A stretch of DNA of 64,000 nucleotides from Methylocaldum sp035627495 (GCF_035627495.1 NZ_DASPLO010000175.1:1-64000), one strand, 5' to 3'; shown: positions 19,474 to 28,826, numbered from the stretch's first letter. Notes: a model not told the origin generated them from the letters alone. A program made the numbers and translations.

Positions 19474-21654
19474 CTAATTCTCTACTTCGACACCCCGATT
19501 TTCCTCACGCACAGCCGCGGCAATCCCCAAAATCACTGTCTCATCCACCCGCAAGCCCTTGGGTACCTGGTGCGCGATAAAGAGAATCGTGACCTTGCCC
19601 TTCAACTGGTTGATGGTCGCGGCGAAGTGCTCAGCCGTTTGGGCATCGAGGCTGGATGTGGCCTCGTCGAAGATCAGAATATGAGGACGCTTGAGTAAAG
19701 CTCTGGCAATGGCGACACGCTGCTTCTGGCCTCCTGAAAGGCCCACCCCGTGCTCGCCGATCTCGGTCTGGTAACCCTTGGGCAGTTTTTCGATGGTGTC
19801 GTGAATCTCCGCCAGCCGGCACGCGTTCACGATATCGCTGAAACCGGTCAATGGATTGGCCATGTGGAGGTTGTCGTAGAGGGTACCGGAGAAAAGAACG
19901 GTCTCCTGGGGCACAACGCCGAACCTGGCGCGCAGCTCGTTGGCTGCAAAGTATCGGATATCCTGGCCGTTCAAAAGGATTCGCCCTTCGGACGTCCGGT
20001 AGAAACCGAGCAGGAGCTTTCCGAGCGTGCTTTTTCCCGAACCGGAGGGTCCCATGATCAGAGTCGTCTTGCCCGGTTTAAAGGTGTAGGAAAACCCCCG
20101 ATAAATCCACGGCTGGCTTTCGTCGTAGCGGAAACCGATACTCTCCAGCTCGATCGTACTCGAAGCGGAACCGGTGCGAACGGGAACCAGCGAGTACGGC
20201 TCGTCCGGCGCACCCATCAGATCACCTAGACGTCTGACCGAAAGGCTCGCCTGCTGAAACTCTTGGTATAACCCGACAATCCTCAGCATAGGCTGGGAGA
20301 GCCGCCCGGCGAACATTTGGAAAGCGACCAGCATGCCGATGGTGAAGCCGTCGTTATTCATGACCAAGAGCGCACCGGCCACCAGTACTGCAAGCCCTTG
20401 GATCTGATCCAGGGCACCGGCGGCGGTATTGTAAGTGTTGGCAACCTGCCGGGTATCGAATCCGGCGGCCAAGTAATCGGCAAAATAGCTGCCGTAGCGC
20501 TTCTCCAATTGGGGTTCGAGTTGAAGCGCTTTGACGGTCTCCATTCCGGACACATATTCCGTGACGAACGCCTGGTTGCGAGCACCCAATAGGAACTGCC
20601 GATTCAAGCGCTCCCGGAACAGCGGGGTGACGGCAAGACTGAGAAGACCGAGCAGCAACAATATGCCCAGAGAAATCAAGGAAAGCTGCCAGCTGTACCA
20701 GAACATCACGGCCAACAAAACGGTCATGAAAGGCAGATCGAGAATCAGCGTGACCGCCGCGCCGGAAAGGAACTCACGGATGGTTTCCACGCCCTGTAGC
20801 CGGGCGACCAATGTGCCGGTGGGACGATGAGCGAAATACTGCATCGGGAGCCTGAGTAAATGGGCGAAGACTCGGCTGCCCAAAACGGCATCGATACGGT
20901 TGCCGGTATGGAGCACAAGGTATTGCCGCACCCAGGAGAAGATGGCGGAGAAGATGATGGAAAGGCCAAGCCCGACACTCACCGCCACAAGAGTGGCTTG
21001 GGTCTGGTGAACGACGACCTTATCGATGACCACCTGAGTGAACAGCGGCATGGCAAGACCGACGAGTTGCAGGGCGAGTGACGCCGCAAGGATGTCTCGC
21101 CAAACCTGGCGATGCCTTAAGAGCTCCGGGACAAACCACGCGAAGCCGAAAGGTTTTTCCGTGGCCAGCTCGGCGCCATCCTTATCCCTTACCGGGTCCG
21201 ATTTGAGAGCGAATAGATGAAAGACCGGATCTAAACGGCCGACCAGCTCATCGCGGGAACACTCCTTGGGAGTCACGCAACCCGCCTCGAAGTAGAAGAC
21301 CCGCCCCTCCTCCGATCGCGCAACCAGAATCGGAACGGCCCATCCCTGCTCCGCGGCACGGGATCCTTGAGCATGCTCGTTTGCAACCGGCTCTTCGCGC
21401 GGCCCCCGCAGAAAAGCCAGGCAAGGCAATGTGAGCACCCCAAAATCACCAATGGCATCGGCGGCAACCACACCGGTTCTAAAATCGAGATCCTCAGCAG
21501 CGTTCAGCACATCAGCGACGGCATAACCGCCGTTCTCGCCCGGCGGGTGGCGCTGTAGCAGCAGGCGTGCGTCAAAGGGAATATGGTGCAGTCTGCATAG
21601 GCTGCCTAATATCCATGTGAACGATTCCTTCGAGATCTTTTGCTTGCGCTCCAT
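19474..21654 (-). CDS. hlyB: type I secretion ABC transporter/permease (HlyB-like)
   Basis: 726 residues. The N-terminal C39-like domain (about 1-140) has no Cys at the expected nucleophile position, as in HlyB, so it binds substrate rather than cutting a leader. Six transmembrane helices cover about 165-440. The nucleotide-binding domain has Walker A GPSGSGKST, signature LSGGQKQR and Walker B ILIFDEATSSLD. It energises export of RTX proteins. It lies 235 bp upstream of the small exported protein and RTX genes on the same strand, so the region reads transporter, small protein, substrate, adaptor. Confidence 0.95.
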   Translation of the reverse strand: MERKQKISKESFTWILGSLCRLHHIPFDARLLLQRHPPGENGGYAVADVLNAAEDLDFRTGVVAADAIGDFGVLTLPCLAFLRGPREEPVANEHAQGSRAAEQGWAVPILVARSEEGRVFYFEAGCVTPKECSRDELVGRLDPVFHLFALKSDPVRDKDGAELATEKPFGFAWFVPELLRHRQVWRDILAASLALQLVGLAMPLFTQVVIDKVVVHQTQATLVAVSVGLGLSIIFSAIFSWVRQYLVLHTGNRIDAVLGSRVFAHLLRLPMQYFAHRPTGTLVARLQGVETIREFLSGAAVTLILDLPFMTVLLAVMFWYSWQLSLISLGILLLLGLLSLAVTPLFRERLNRQFLLGARNQAFVTEYVSGMETVKALQLEPQLEKRYGSYFADYLAAGFDTRQVANTYNTAAGALDQIQGLAVLVAGALLVMNNDGFTIGMLVAFQMFAGRLSQPMLRIVGLYQEFQQASLSVRRLGDLMGAPDEPYSLVPVRTGSASSTIELESIGFRYDESQPWIYRGFSYTFKPGKTTLIMGPSGSGKSTLGKLLLGFYRTSEGRILLNGQDIRYFAANELRARFGVVPQETVLFSGTLYDNLHMANPLTGFSDIVNACRLAEIHDTIEKLPKGYQTEIGEHGVGLSGGQKQRVAIARALLKRPHILIFDEATSSLDAQTAEHFAATINQLKGKVTILFIAHQVPKGLRVDETVILGIAAAVREENRGVEVEN

Positions 21655-21878
21655 GATTATCCTAGTCCGAGTATGTTCATTCGACTAAACGGAGGCCCTC
21701 CAAAAGCGAACATCCAAGGTCCGGCACCTTAAGCGCTGCTTTTTCTCAGCCTTCATGATTGACCGATCGGGACGGCGAGACGAAATATAGTCCAACGGTG
21801 CGCCAGCGAGTGCAGCGTCACACTGTTCCATACCTGCCGTTAAGACCCAGGGTCTTCGGGGAGCGGAACCCCGATCTT

Positions 21879-21887
21879 TGTTATAAT
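21879..21887 (+). promoter_or_regulatory. extended -10 promoter of the C1-cofactor operon
   Basis: TGTTATAAT fits an extended -10 element (TGnTATAAT) and lies about 52 bp upstream of the ATG of the dihydropteroate-synthase-like gene. No good -35 hexamer is seen at the usual spacing, which extended -10 promoters tolerate. Confidence 0.5.
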
Positions 21888-21939
21888 CGCGCGGTCCAAG
21901 CCCGTAACGCGTCTATCTCACCACCTTCCCCACCGTTAA

Positions 21940-23343
21940 ATGCCCGAGCACATCCTGTTTCTCACCGGCAAGCTGGCGGAAAAGCAATTGCGCCGCACTC
22001 TGGAGGACATGGAACCGGAGTTCGGGTACACCGTGCATCAATTGGGGCTGACCGTGGCGGCGCTGATGACGGCGGACATGATCCGGCGGCGGCTCAAGGA
22101 CACCTTCGGCGCCGACCGCGTGTTGGTGCCGGGGCGCTGCCGGGGCGATCTCGAAACCTTGTCGAAGGACATGGGTATTCCCATCGAACGGGGACCGGAA
22201 GAATTGCACGATCTGCCGGAATTTTTCGGCAAGAAGAAGAAAAAGCCGGATATCAGCCGTTACGAACTCCGCATCTTCGCGGAAATCGTCGACGCACCCC
22301 GGTTGGACATCGACGGCATCCTCCGCCAAGCGCGCGACTACCGGAAGGACGGCGCCGACGTGATCGACGTCGGCTGTTTGCCGGCGACGCCGTTTCCCCA
22401 TCTGGAGGAGGCGGTCGGCGCGCTCAAAGCCGAGGGTTTCCAAGTCAGCGTCGATTCGCTCGAAAACGACGATCTGCTGCGGGGCGGCACGGCGGGCGCC
22501 GACTTTCTGCTGAGCCTCCATGAAGAGTCGCTGTGGATCGCCGACCAGGTGGCCTCAACCCCGATTCTCATTCCCGCCAAACACACCGATTTGGATTCGC
22601 TCGACCGAGCCATTCAAGCCATGCGGGCAAAAAGCCGCGCCTTCATCGTCGATCCGATCCTGGACCCGATCCATTTCGGGTTCACCGATTCGCTGGTCCG
22701 CTACCATGAGGTCCGGAGGCGCCATCCGGATATCGAGATCATGATGGGGGTCGGCAATCTGACCGAACTCACCCATGCCGACACCGCCGGCATCAACGCG
22801 ACCCTGCTGGGAATCTGCTCGGAGCTGCATATCAAACACATCCTCGCTACCCAGGTCAGCAAGCATGCCCGCAGGGCCGTGCGCGAGGCCGACCTGGCGC
22901 GCCGCATCCTGTTCGCCGCCCGCGAACTGAATACGCTGCCCAAGCATATCGACGACCGGCTGATGGCCCTGCACGAGCGGGCGCCGTTTCCGCTCAGCCG
23001 CGAGGAGATCGACGAAGTCTATCGACAGATCAAGGACCCGAGCTATCGCATCCAGATCAGCCCGGATGGCGTGCACATTTTCAACCGCGAGGGCTTTCAC
23101 ACCGCCGCCGATCCCTTCGAGCTCTATCCGAAGCTGGGCGTGGAAACCGACGGCGGCCACGCCTTTTATCTCGGGGTCGAGTTGGCCCGGGCGCAGATTG
23201 CCTGGCAGCTCGGCAAGCGTTACTCGCAGGACGAGCCCTTGCAGTGGGGCTGCCATGTGGAAGCGCCCGAAAGAGCGATCGATCCCCACGCCTACAAGCC
23301 CGCCGGTTCGACCTTACAGAAAACACCGAAAGACGAAGAATGA
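21940..23343 (+). CDS. dihydropteroate-synthase-like protein (DUF6513, H4MPT pathway)
   Basis: 467 residues. The N-terminal region of about 130 residues (ILFLTGKLAEKQLRRTLEDM) is typical of DUF6513. A TIM-barrel region related to dihydropteroate synthase follows, with DGADVIDVGCLPATP and VSVDSLENDDLL. The family occurs in methanogens and in C1-oxidising bacteria and is linked to methanopterin synthesis, where it would join the pterin to the aryl amine. It is the first of three genes joined by 4-nt ATGA overlaps, followed by pyrD, which supports a shared cofactor role. Distinct from folP by length and its extra N-terminal domain. Confidence 0.88.
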   Translation: MPEHILFLTGKLAEKQLRRTLEDMEPEFGYTVHQLGLTVAALMTADMIRRRLKDTFGADRVLVPGRCRGDLETLSKDMGIPIERGPEELHDLPEFFGKKKKKPDISRYELRIFAEIVDAPRLDIDGILRQARDYRKDGADVIDVGCLPATPFPHLEEAVGALKAEGFQVSVDSLENDDLLRGGTAGADFLLSLHEESLWIADQVASTPILIPAKHTDLDSLDRAIQAMRAKSRAFIVDPILDPIHFGFTDSLVRYHEVRRRHPDIEIMMGVGNLTELTHADTAGINATLLGICSELHIKHILATQVSKHARRAVREADLARRILFAARELNTLPKHIDDRLMALHERAPFPLSREEIDEVYRQIKDPSYRIQISPDGVHIFNREGFHTAADPFELYPKLGVETDGGHAFYLGVELARAQIAWQLGKRYSQDEPLQWGCHVEAPERAIDPHAYKPAGSTLQKTPKDEE

Positions 23344-23918
23344 TTCGCGAAACCATCATCACGAGCTGTTCGCCCCAAGGCGTTGTGCACATCGCGCCCA
23401 TGGGCGTGCATGTTCTGGACGACGAACTGCTCATTATGCCGTTCCGGCCGTCCACCACCTTGGATAACGTTCTGGCCAGCCGCGCTGCCGTCATCAATTA
23501 CACCGACGACGTCCGCATCTTCGCCGGCTGCCTCAGCGGGCGCCGCGATTGGCCGCTGATCCAAGCGGAACGCGTACCCGGCCAACGATTGGCCGAAACT
23601 CTCGCCCATGCCGAACTGGAACTGCTGCGCTGGGAAGAGGACGAGCTCCGGCCGAAGCTTTACTGCCGCGTGGTTCACGAAGCGAATCACGCGCCGTTTC
23701 GCGGTTTCAACCGGGCCCAGTACGCCGTGTTGGAAGCGGCGATCCTGGTCAGCCGCTTGCACATGCTGCCGTGGGACAAGATCGAATCCGAGCTCGCATA
23801 TCTCCGCATCGGCCTGGACAAAACGGCGGGCGCCAAGGAACTGGAGGCTTGGGGCTGGCTGATGGACATGATCGAAGACTTCAAACACGCCAACCCCGAC
23901 AAGGCGGTCCGAACATGA
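23340..23918 (+). CDS. DUF447 family protein (C1 cofactor cluster)
   Basis: 192 residues starting MIRETIITSCSPQG at an ATG that overlaps the preceding stop codon (ATGA), so translation is probably coupled. DUF447 proteins have a split-barrel, flavin-reductase-like fold and are found in archaea and in methylotrophs with tetrahydromethanopterin genes. Conserved-looking features are HIAPMGVHV near residue 15 and the FRGFNRAQYAVLEAAIL segment. The reaction is not established. Position between the DHPS-like gene and mfnB supports a role in H4MPT/methanofuran biosynthesis. Confidence 0.85.
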   Translation: MIRETIITSCSPQGVVHIAPMGVHVLDDELLIMPFRPSTTLDNVLASRAAVINYTDDVRIFAGCLSGRRDWPLIQAERVPGQRLAETLAHAELELLRWEEDELRPKLYCRVVHEANHAPFRGFNRAQYAVLEAAILVSRLHMLPWDKIESELAYLRIGLDKTAGAKELEAWGWLMDMIEDFKHANPDKAVRT

Positions 23919-24622
23919 CCGGCATGCTCGCCAGCGTCACCAACCTTGCCGAAGCCCGCCAGGTTCAGGAAATCGGCGTCGACATCATCGATTTGAAAAA
24001 TCCCGCCGAAGGAGCCTTGGGCGCCTTGGCCGTTGCCGAAGTCAGCCGCATCGTCAGTCGATTGGGCGGCGACCGGCCGGTCAGTGCCACCGTCGGTGAT
24101 CTGCCGATGGAACCCAGTATCGTACTGCCCGCCGTGGAAGCGATGGCGGCGACCGGCGTCGATTACGTGAAAATCGGTTTTCTCCCCGGCGGGGACTGGG
24201 CCGGCGTCATTCGTAGCTTACAACCCCTCGCCCGCCGAAATGTCCGTCTTATCGCGGTCATGTTCGGCGACGAATCGCCGGATCTGCATTGGCTCGGGGA
24301 GCTCGCAGCGGCCGGTTTCGCCGGAGCCATGCTGGATACACGGGATAAGAAAAAAGGATCGCTGCGGCAATCGTGCTCGAACGATTTTCTCCGGACTTTC
24401 GTTTCCGAAACTCACTCGCACGGCTTGCTCTGCGGCTTGGCCGGATCGCTTCGCGCCACGGACATTGCACCGCTGCTGGAATTGAAACCCGATTACCTGG
24501 GCTTCCGAGGAGCCCTGTGCGGCGGCAATCGCGTCGATGCCCTGGACCTCGATGCCGTACGCGCAATTTCAAACCTAGTAAGTGGCGAGCGCGGCAATGC
24601 ATCGCCGCGAACCGCCGCCTGA
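23915..24622 (+). CDS. mfnB: (5-formylfuran-3-yl)methyl phosphate synthase
   Basis: 235 residues of the MfnB (DUF556) TIM-barrel family. It condenses two glyceraldehyde-3-phosphate molecules into the furan precursor of methanofuran. Recognisable blocks are MLASVTNLAEARQ, DIIDLKNPAEGALGAL, VSATVGDLP and the late GLAGSLRATDI. The ATG overlaps the DUF447 stop (ATGA). Lys in DLKNP is the expected Schiff-base residue of the family. Its presence is strong evidence that the organism makes methanofuran or an analogue for formaldehyde oxidation. Confidence 0.92.
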   Translation: MTGMLASVTNLAEARQVQEIGVDIIDLKNPAEGALGALAVAEVSRIVSRLGGDRPVSATVGDLPMEPSIVLPAVEAMAATGVDYVKIGFLPGGDWAGVIRSLQPLARRNVRLIAVMFGDESPDLHWLGELAAAGFAGAMLDTRDKKKGSLRQSCSNDFLRTFVSETHSHGLLCGLAGSLRATDIAPLLELKPDYLGFRGALCGGNRVDALDLDAVRAISNLVSGERGNASPRTAA

Positions 24623-24636
24623 CTGCCGGAAAACCG

Positions 24637-25647
24637 ATGCTCTACGAGTTGCTTCGCCCCTTGCTGTTTCGCCTCGACCCTGAAACCGCTCACCATCTTA
24701 GCTTGGCCGCGCTTCAAGGCTTGAGCCGGTTGGGATCGCTCAATCCTCTTTTCCGATCGCCAACCGCCGGCCAACGGACAGTAATGGGCCTCACCTTCCC
24801 GAATCCGGTGGGTTTGGCCGCGGGGCTCGACAAGAACGGCGAATGCATCGACGGTCTGGCCGCACTCGGTTTCGGTTTCATCGAAATCGGCACCGTAACG
24901 CCTCGCCCCCAGCCGGGCAATCCAAAACCGCGCCTGTTCCGCCTGCCCGAAGCCGAGGCGCTCATCAATCGCATGGGCTTCAATAATAAAGGTGTGGACT
25001 ACCTGGTCGAGCAGGTCAAAAAAGCGCGTTACCGGGGCATACTCGGCATTAACATCGGCAAAAACCGCGACACACCGCTGGATCGGGCGCTGGACGATTA
25101 TCTGATCGGCCTGCGCAAGGTGTATCCGTATGCAAGCTATGTCACGGTGAACATCTCCTCCCCCAACACGCCCGGCCTACGAGACCTGCAAGCCGGCGAA
25201 AACCTGGAACATCTGCTGTTCGGCTTGCGGCAGGAACGGGAAAATCTGGCGCAAACTCATGGTCGGCGCGTTCCGTTGGCCGTCAAAATCGCTCCCGATC
25301 TCGAATCGGATCAGGTCAAACACCTGGCGGACGCCTTGGTCAAAAACGGGATCGATGCCGTGATCGCCACCAATACCACCGCCTCCCGCGAAGGCGTGGA
25401 AGGGCTTACCCACAGCGAAGAAACCGGCGGACTCAGCGGCCGCCCCTTGTTTGGTAAAGCTACCGATGTCGTCGCCCACCTCGCGCAAGCTTTGCGGGGA
25501 GCCATCCCCATCATCGCATGCGGCGGCATCGTCGGCGCCGAAGAGGCTCGCCGGAAATTCGAGGCCGGCGCGGATTTGATTCAAATCTACACCGGCTTCA
25601 TCTACCGAGGCCCGACTTTGGTCAAGGAGATCGTCAAAAACTTATAA
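24637..25647 (+). CDS. pyrD: dihydroorotate dehydrogenase (quinone)
   Basis: 336 residues, class 2 membrane-associated DHODH of pyrimidine synthesis. The N-terminal MLYELLRPLLFRLDPETAHHL is the amphipathic quinone-tunnel helix. NPVGLAAGLDKNG, INRMGFNNKG, VNISSPNTPGLR (with the catalytic Ser) and the FMN-phosphate region IIACGGI are all present. The start is the ATG at 24637, which gives the standard length; a longer in-frame extension is rejected. It follows mfnB by 14 nt, so it is probably the last gene of that operon. Confidence 0.96.
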   Translation: MLYELLRPLLFRLDPETAHHLSLAALQGLSRLGSLNPLFRSPTAGQRTVMGLTFPNPVGLAAGLDKNGECIDGLAALGFGFIEIGTVTPRPQPGNPKPRLFRLPEAEALINRMGFNNKGVDYLVEQVKKARYRGILGINIGKNRDTPLDRALDDYLIGLRKVYPYASYVTVNISSPNTPGLRDLQAGENLEHLLFGLRQERENLAQTHGRRVPLAVKIAPDLESDQVKHLADALVKNGIDAVIATNTTASREGVEGLTHSEETGGLSGRPLFGKATDVVAHLAQALRGAIPIIACGGIVGAEEARRKFEAGADLIQIYTGFIYRGPTLVKEIVKNL

Positions 25648-25741
25648 AAGACGCCGACTTGCGTCCGCCCGACGGCTCGAAAATTTCTGACTACACTTGT
25701 GACTCAGGTCGCAGAACAATAATTAACCCAGAGATCGAGCC

Positions 25742-26932
25742 ATGCTGAAATCTATCGTGGAGAACCTAAATCTGTCCCGCCAGATGTATTTGGCCATGGG
25801 CGTGGGCATAGTCGGCGTCACTTCGGTGACGTTCATAAGCATCAAGACGGCGGGCGGAAACAATGACATAACCGACGTTATCGCTACGGCTGTCGCGGCA
25901 TCGCTCACGATGCTGGCGCTGGCGGCCTATCTGGGCCGGCATTCCGCGAAACGCGCCGAAAAGCTGGTGGAGGCACTGACCGCGATGGCCGCCGGCGATT
26001 TCACCAAGGACATTTCGCTGCAAGGCAAGGACGAATTCTCGTGGATGGCCTGGAAGTGCAGCACGGTAGGAAAAAACCTGACCAGCATGGTACGGGATAT
26101 CGTCAGGGATGCCGAGCAGTTGGCCGCCGCGGCGGAAGAACTGTCCATGATCACCGAACAAAGCCGGCAGCGTGTCTTCAATCAGAACCAGCAAACCGAG
26201 CAAGTCGCTTCGGCCATGACCGAAATGTCGGCGACCGTTCACGAAGTCGCTCAGAATGCATCCCGCGCGGCCGAAGCCGCCCAGGATGCCAACGAACAGG
26301 CCAAGAACGGCACCTCGGTTGTAAGGCACACCATCCAAAGCATCAACGGCCTCGCGACCGAGGTGGAAAAAACGTCCGAAGCCATCAACAAGCTGAAAGA
26401 GGACAGCGTGAGCATCGGCGCCGTTCTGGACGTGATTAGAGGCATTGCCGAGCAGACCAATTTGCTGGCGCTCAACGCCGCCATCGAAGCCGCACGCGCC
26501 GGCGAGCAAGGCCGGGGCTTCGCGGTCGTGGCGGACGAGGTCCGCACCCTCGCAAGCCGCACCCAACAGTCGACCCAGGAAATCCAGGGCATGATCGAGC
26601 GGCTCCAGACCGGAGCAAATCAAGCGGTTTCCGCCATGGTGCAGGGCAAGAGCGCGGCTAAAACCAGCGTGGATCAAGCGATCAACGCCGGCGAATCGCT
26701 CGAAATCATCAACCGCTTCATCGACACCATCAAGGATATGAATACGCAAATCGCCGCGGCCGCAGAGGAACAAAGCATCACCGCCGAAGAAATCAACCGC
26801 AATGTCGTCAACATCAGCGGAATCTCTCATGAGACGGCTCAAGGCTCCGAGCAGACGGCGACCGCCAGCGAGGATTTGGCCCGGCTAGCCTCACACCTTC
26901 AGGAACAGGTCACCCGATTCAAGATCCGCTAG
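25742..26932 (+). CDS. methyl-accepting chemotaxis protein without a periplasmic domain
   Basis: 396 residues. Two close hydrophobic segments (about 15-34 and 44-64) are separated by a ten-residue loop, so there is no sizable external sensor. A HAMP-like linker and a long signalling coiled coil follow. The highly conserved hairpin EQTNLLALNAAIEAARAGEQ is intact. Such receptors sense an intracellular cue or membrane energy state, or need a partner. No che gene adjoins it. Distance from pyrD is 94 bp, so it probably has its own promoter. Confidence 0.92.
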   Translation: MLKSIVENLNLSRQMYLAMGVGIVGVTSVTFISIKTAGGNNDITDVIATAVAASLTMLALAAYLGRHSAKRAEKLVEALTAMAAGDFTKDISLQGKDEFSWMAWKCSTVGKNLTSMVRDIVRDAEQLAAAAEELSMITEQSRQRVFNQNQQTEQVASAMTEMSATVHEVAQNASRAAEAAQDANEQAKNGTSVVRHTIQSINGLATEVEKTSEAINKLKEDSVSIGAVLDVIRGIAEQTNLLALNAAIEAARAGEQGRGFAVVADEVRTLASRTQQSTQEIQGMIERLQTGANQAVSAMVQGKSAAKTSVDQAINAGESLEIINRFIDTIKDMNTQIAAAAEEQSITAEEINRNVVNISGISHETAQGSEQTATASEDLARLASHLQEQVTRFKIR

Positions 26933-27306
26933 ATCCTTTCACAGAGTTGCCAGGGACGGCCACGGCTCCTCTTTCTGCGCAAAAGCAAGGCTCAATCCAG
27001 ACAATTCCGACACCTCCCCGCCCCCACAAATCTCTCATAAACCCGAATTTGGCGACGCTCCCCGGCGGATCCGCCCCAGCCTCGAACCGCGGGGCTTGCT
27101 TCCATCTCTAATCAAGCAGTCGAAAGACTCCTATCGATGAATTTATGTTCACGCTTTAAAACATGCTGGAAGAGATCAGTTCGGGATTGTTACCATGAGC
27201 GCTCGGACAGATCGATGTAACAGGTTTTCGCGGGACCGCACGCTTTAGCCGAAGGCTGAGAAATCGGAGGATGACTCCTCCGCCAACCAACACAGAGGAA
27301 ACCATC
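26933..27306. other. intergenic stretch, no gene recognised
   Basis: About 370 bp between the chemoreceptor and the small coiled-coil gene. No family-like frame, RNA gene or strong palindrome was seen. An ATG at 27271 in frame with the next gene has GGAGG too close to it to be the preferred start. Confidence 0.45.
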
Positions 27307-27567
27307 ATGAACATTCAAGAGGAATTGGAAAAATTTCGGGACGGCTTGCTTCAGCAGCGCGACGAACTGCGAGTTCAGATCAATCTGGCGAAACTCGAAG
27401 CCCAGGAAGAGTGGAGCAAGACGGAAGAAAAACTCGAAGAGTTTAAAACTAGGCTCGCCGGAGTCGCCGACGAAGCAAAGGACGCCTCGGAAGATGTTTG
27501 GACCAGCGTCAAAATGCTCGGCGAGGAAATCAGAAGCGCCTACGAACGGATCAAGAGCCGAGTATAA
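27307..27567 (+). CDS. small charged coiled-coil protein
   Basis: 86 residues, almost entirely Glu/Lys/Ala/Leu-rich helix with heptad-like spacing (EELEKFRDGLLQQRDEL and later EEKLEEFKTRLAGVAD). No signal peptide or membrane helix. The ATG at 27307 is chosen because AGAGGAA lies six bases upstream. No known family is recognised; it could be a cytoplasmic scaffold or stress protein. A hairpin follows the stop codon. Confidence 0.7.
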   Translation: MNIQEELEKFRDGLLQQRDELRVQINLAKLEAQEEWSKTEEKLEEFKTRLAGVADEAKDASEDVWTSVKMLGEEIRSAYERIKSRV

Positions 27568-27583
27568 CGGCCGGCCCGCCTCG

Positions 27584-27614
27584 GCATCCCGCCCGCTACC
27601 AATCGGCGGGATGC
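27584..27614. terminator. hairpin between convergent genes
   Basis: GCATCCCGCC (27584-27593) pairs perfectly with GGCGGGATGC (27605-27614) around an 11-nt loop. It sits between two convergent genes and could stop transcription from both sides, although no T-run follows on either strand. Confidence 0.5.
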
Positions 27615-27624
27615 GCTCGCCTCT

Positions 27625-27810
27625 CTAGCAACAGCGTTTGACGCCGCTCCAGCGCCGCTGTAGTTCGGCATCGAAAAAAGCTTTGCGGCTCAAAGGCTCC
27701 CCGCCCTCATGGGCGTGGTGGGTCCGCCAATGCTCCAGATATTTTTCATAAGCATTATCGCCGGTTATTGCCCGCAACAGATTCCAGAGCGTCTTGACCG
27801 TTTTTAGCAT
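27625..27810 (-). CDS. YbdD/YjiX family small protein
   Basis: 61 residues matching the YbdD/YjiX (DUF466) pattern: Y-x-x-Y-x-x-H near the centre (AYEKYLEHWRTHH), EPLSRKAFFDAEL, and the C-terminal CC. These proteins are normally encoded next to CstA/BtsT-type pyruvate or peptide transporters and help their activity. No such transporter lies in this window, so this copy is separated from its usual partner. Confidence 0.85.
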   Translation of the reverse strand: MLKTVKTLWNLLRAITGDNAYEKYLEHWRTHHAHEGGEPLSRKAFFDAELQRRWSGVKRCC

Positions 27811-27914
27811 GAATTTCTCGCCGCCCCCTCACGATGCCGGTCGAAATCCGGCCAATTAAGCTGAAGCATTTTATAATCCGCCCCCACAGATCGTAATCCG
27901 TTTAAGAGCCCAGC

Positions 27915-28826
27915 GTGATTAATTACAACCCCAAATCCTGGTGGGGACTGATTTTCAAGTTCCATAAGAGCGACACCTTCAGAAGGTTGCTGCCAGCCAT
28001 GATGACAGTCGCCTTATTCACCGCCCTCGTCGCCTATATCGATCGCGATCTATTGCCGAACCAGCTAAAAGGCACCGGCCTGGTCCACTCGCTCTTGGGC
28101 TTCGTGATTTCCTTGCTGCTGGTTTTTCGGACCAATACCGCTTACGAACGCTGGTGGGAAGGCAGGCGACAGTGGGGCGCCTTAGTCAACACGTCCCGCA
28201 ATCTGGCGCTGAAGCTCAACGCGTTCCTTCGGGAAGATCATCGGTCCAGGTCGATCATCGCCAAGCATATCGGCGCTTATGCCACGGTGCTTAACGAGCA
28301 TCTCCGCGACATCAAGCCACAGCAAGGCAGACCGATGGACGGGCACGGGCCGAATCTTATCGCCAACAGCTTGTTCAAGGAAATCGACCGTTTGCACCGC
28401 ACCGGAGACCTCACCGGAGTGCATTATCTGAACCTCAATAGCGAGCTCACGCTATTGACCGATATCTGCGGCGCCTGCGAACGCATCAAAAAAACGCCGA
28501 TTCCCTATTCCTATAGCCTTTTCATCAAGAAATTCATTTTCGTCTACATCATCACCATGCCGTTCTGCTTCGTGCACGAGTTCGGCTATTGGACGGTTCT
28601 GTTCAGCACTTTCGTGTTTTTCGTCCTGGCCAGCCTGGAACTGATCGCGGAAGAAATCGAAAATCCCTTCGGCGACGACGCCAACGATCTTCCCACCGAT
28701 GAATTGGCGAAGACAATCGGCGGAAACGTTAACGAGATTCTGCTGGGAAAGCGGGCAGCCGTCAGCTCCAATGTGCCGAAACACGCCGCCCCCCGAGCCC
28801 GCGCGTCCGTCATGCCGGAGCATTAA
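27915..28826 (+). CDS. bestrophin family protein
   Basis: 303 residues, the usual length of bacterial bestrophin homologues (UPF0187). N-terminal NYNPKSWWGLIFKFHKSDTF, then hydrophobic segments at about 26-44 and 55-70, FRTNTAYERWWEGRRQWG, and a second membrane pair at about 197-232 (FIFVYIITMPFCFVHEFGYW). The C-terminal IENPFGDDANDLP is the conserved acidic segment. It would form a pentameric anion or cation channel. The start is GTG at 27915. No functional neighbour. Confidence 0.92.
   Translation: MINYNPKSWWGLIFKFHKSDTFRRLLPAMMTVALFTALVAYIDRDLLPNQLKGTGLVHSLLGFVISLLLVFRTNTAYERWWEGRRQWGALVNTSRNLALKLNAFLREDHRSRSIIAKHIGAYATVLNEHLRDIKPQQGRPMDGHGPNLIANSLFKEIDRLHRTGDLTGVHYLNLNSELTLLTDICGACERIKKTPIPYSYSLFIKKFIFVYIITMPFCFVHEFGYWTVLFSTFVFFVLASLELIAEEIENPFGDDANDLPTDELAKTIGGNVNEILLGKRAAVSSNVPKHAAPRARASVMPEH

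Noticed and set aside
21759..22523. 254-codon plus-strand frame overlapping the DHPS-like gene
   Set aside because: Arg/Gly/Pro-rich translation out of frame with a well-supported gene.
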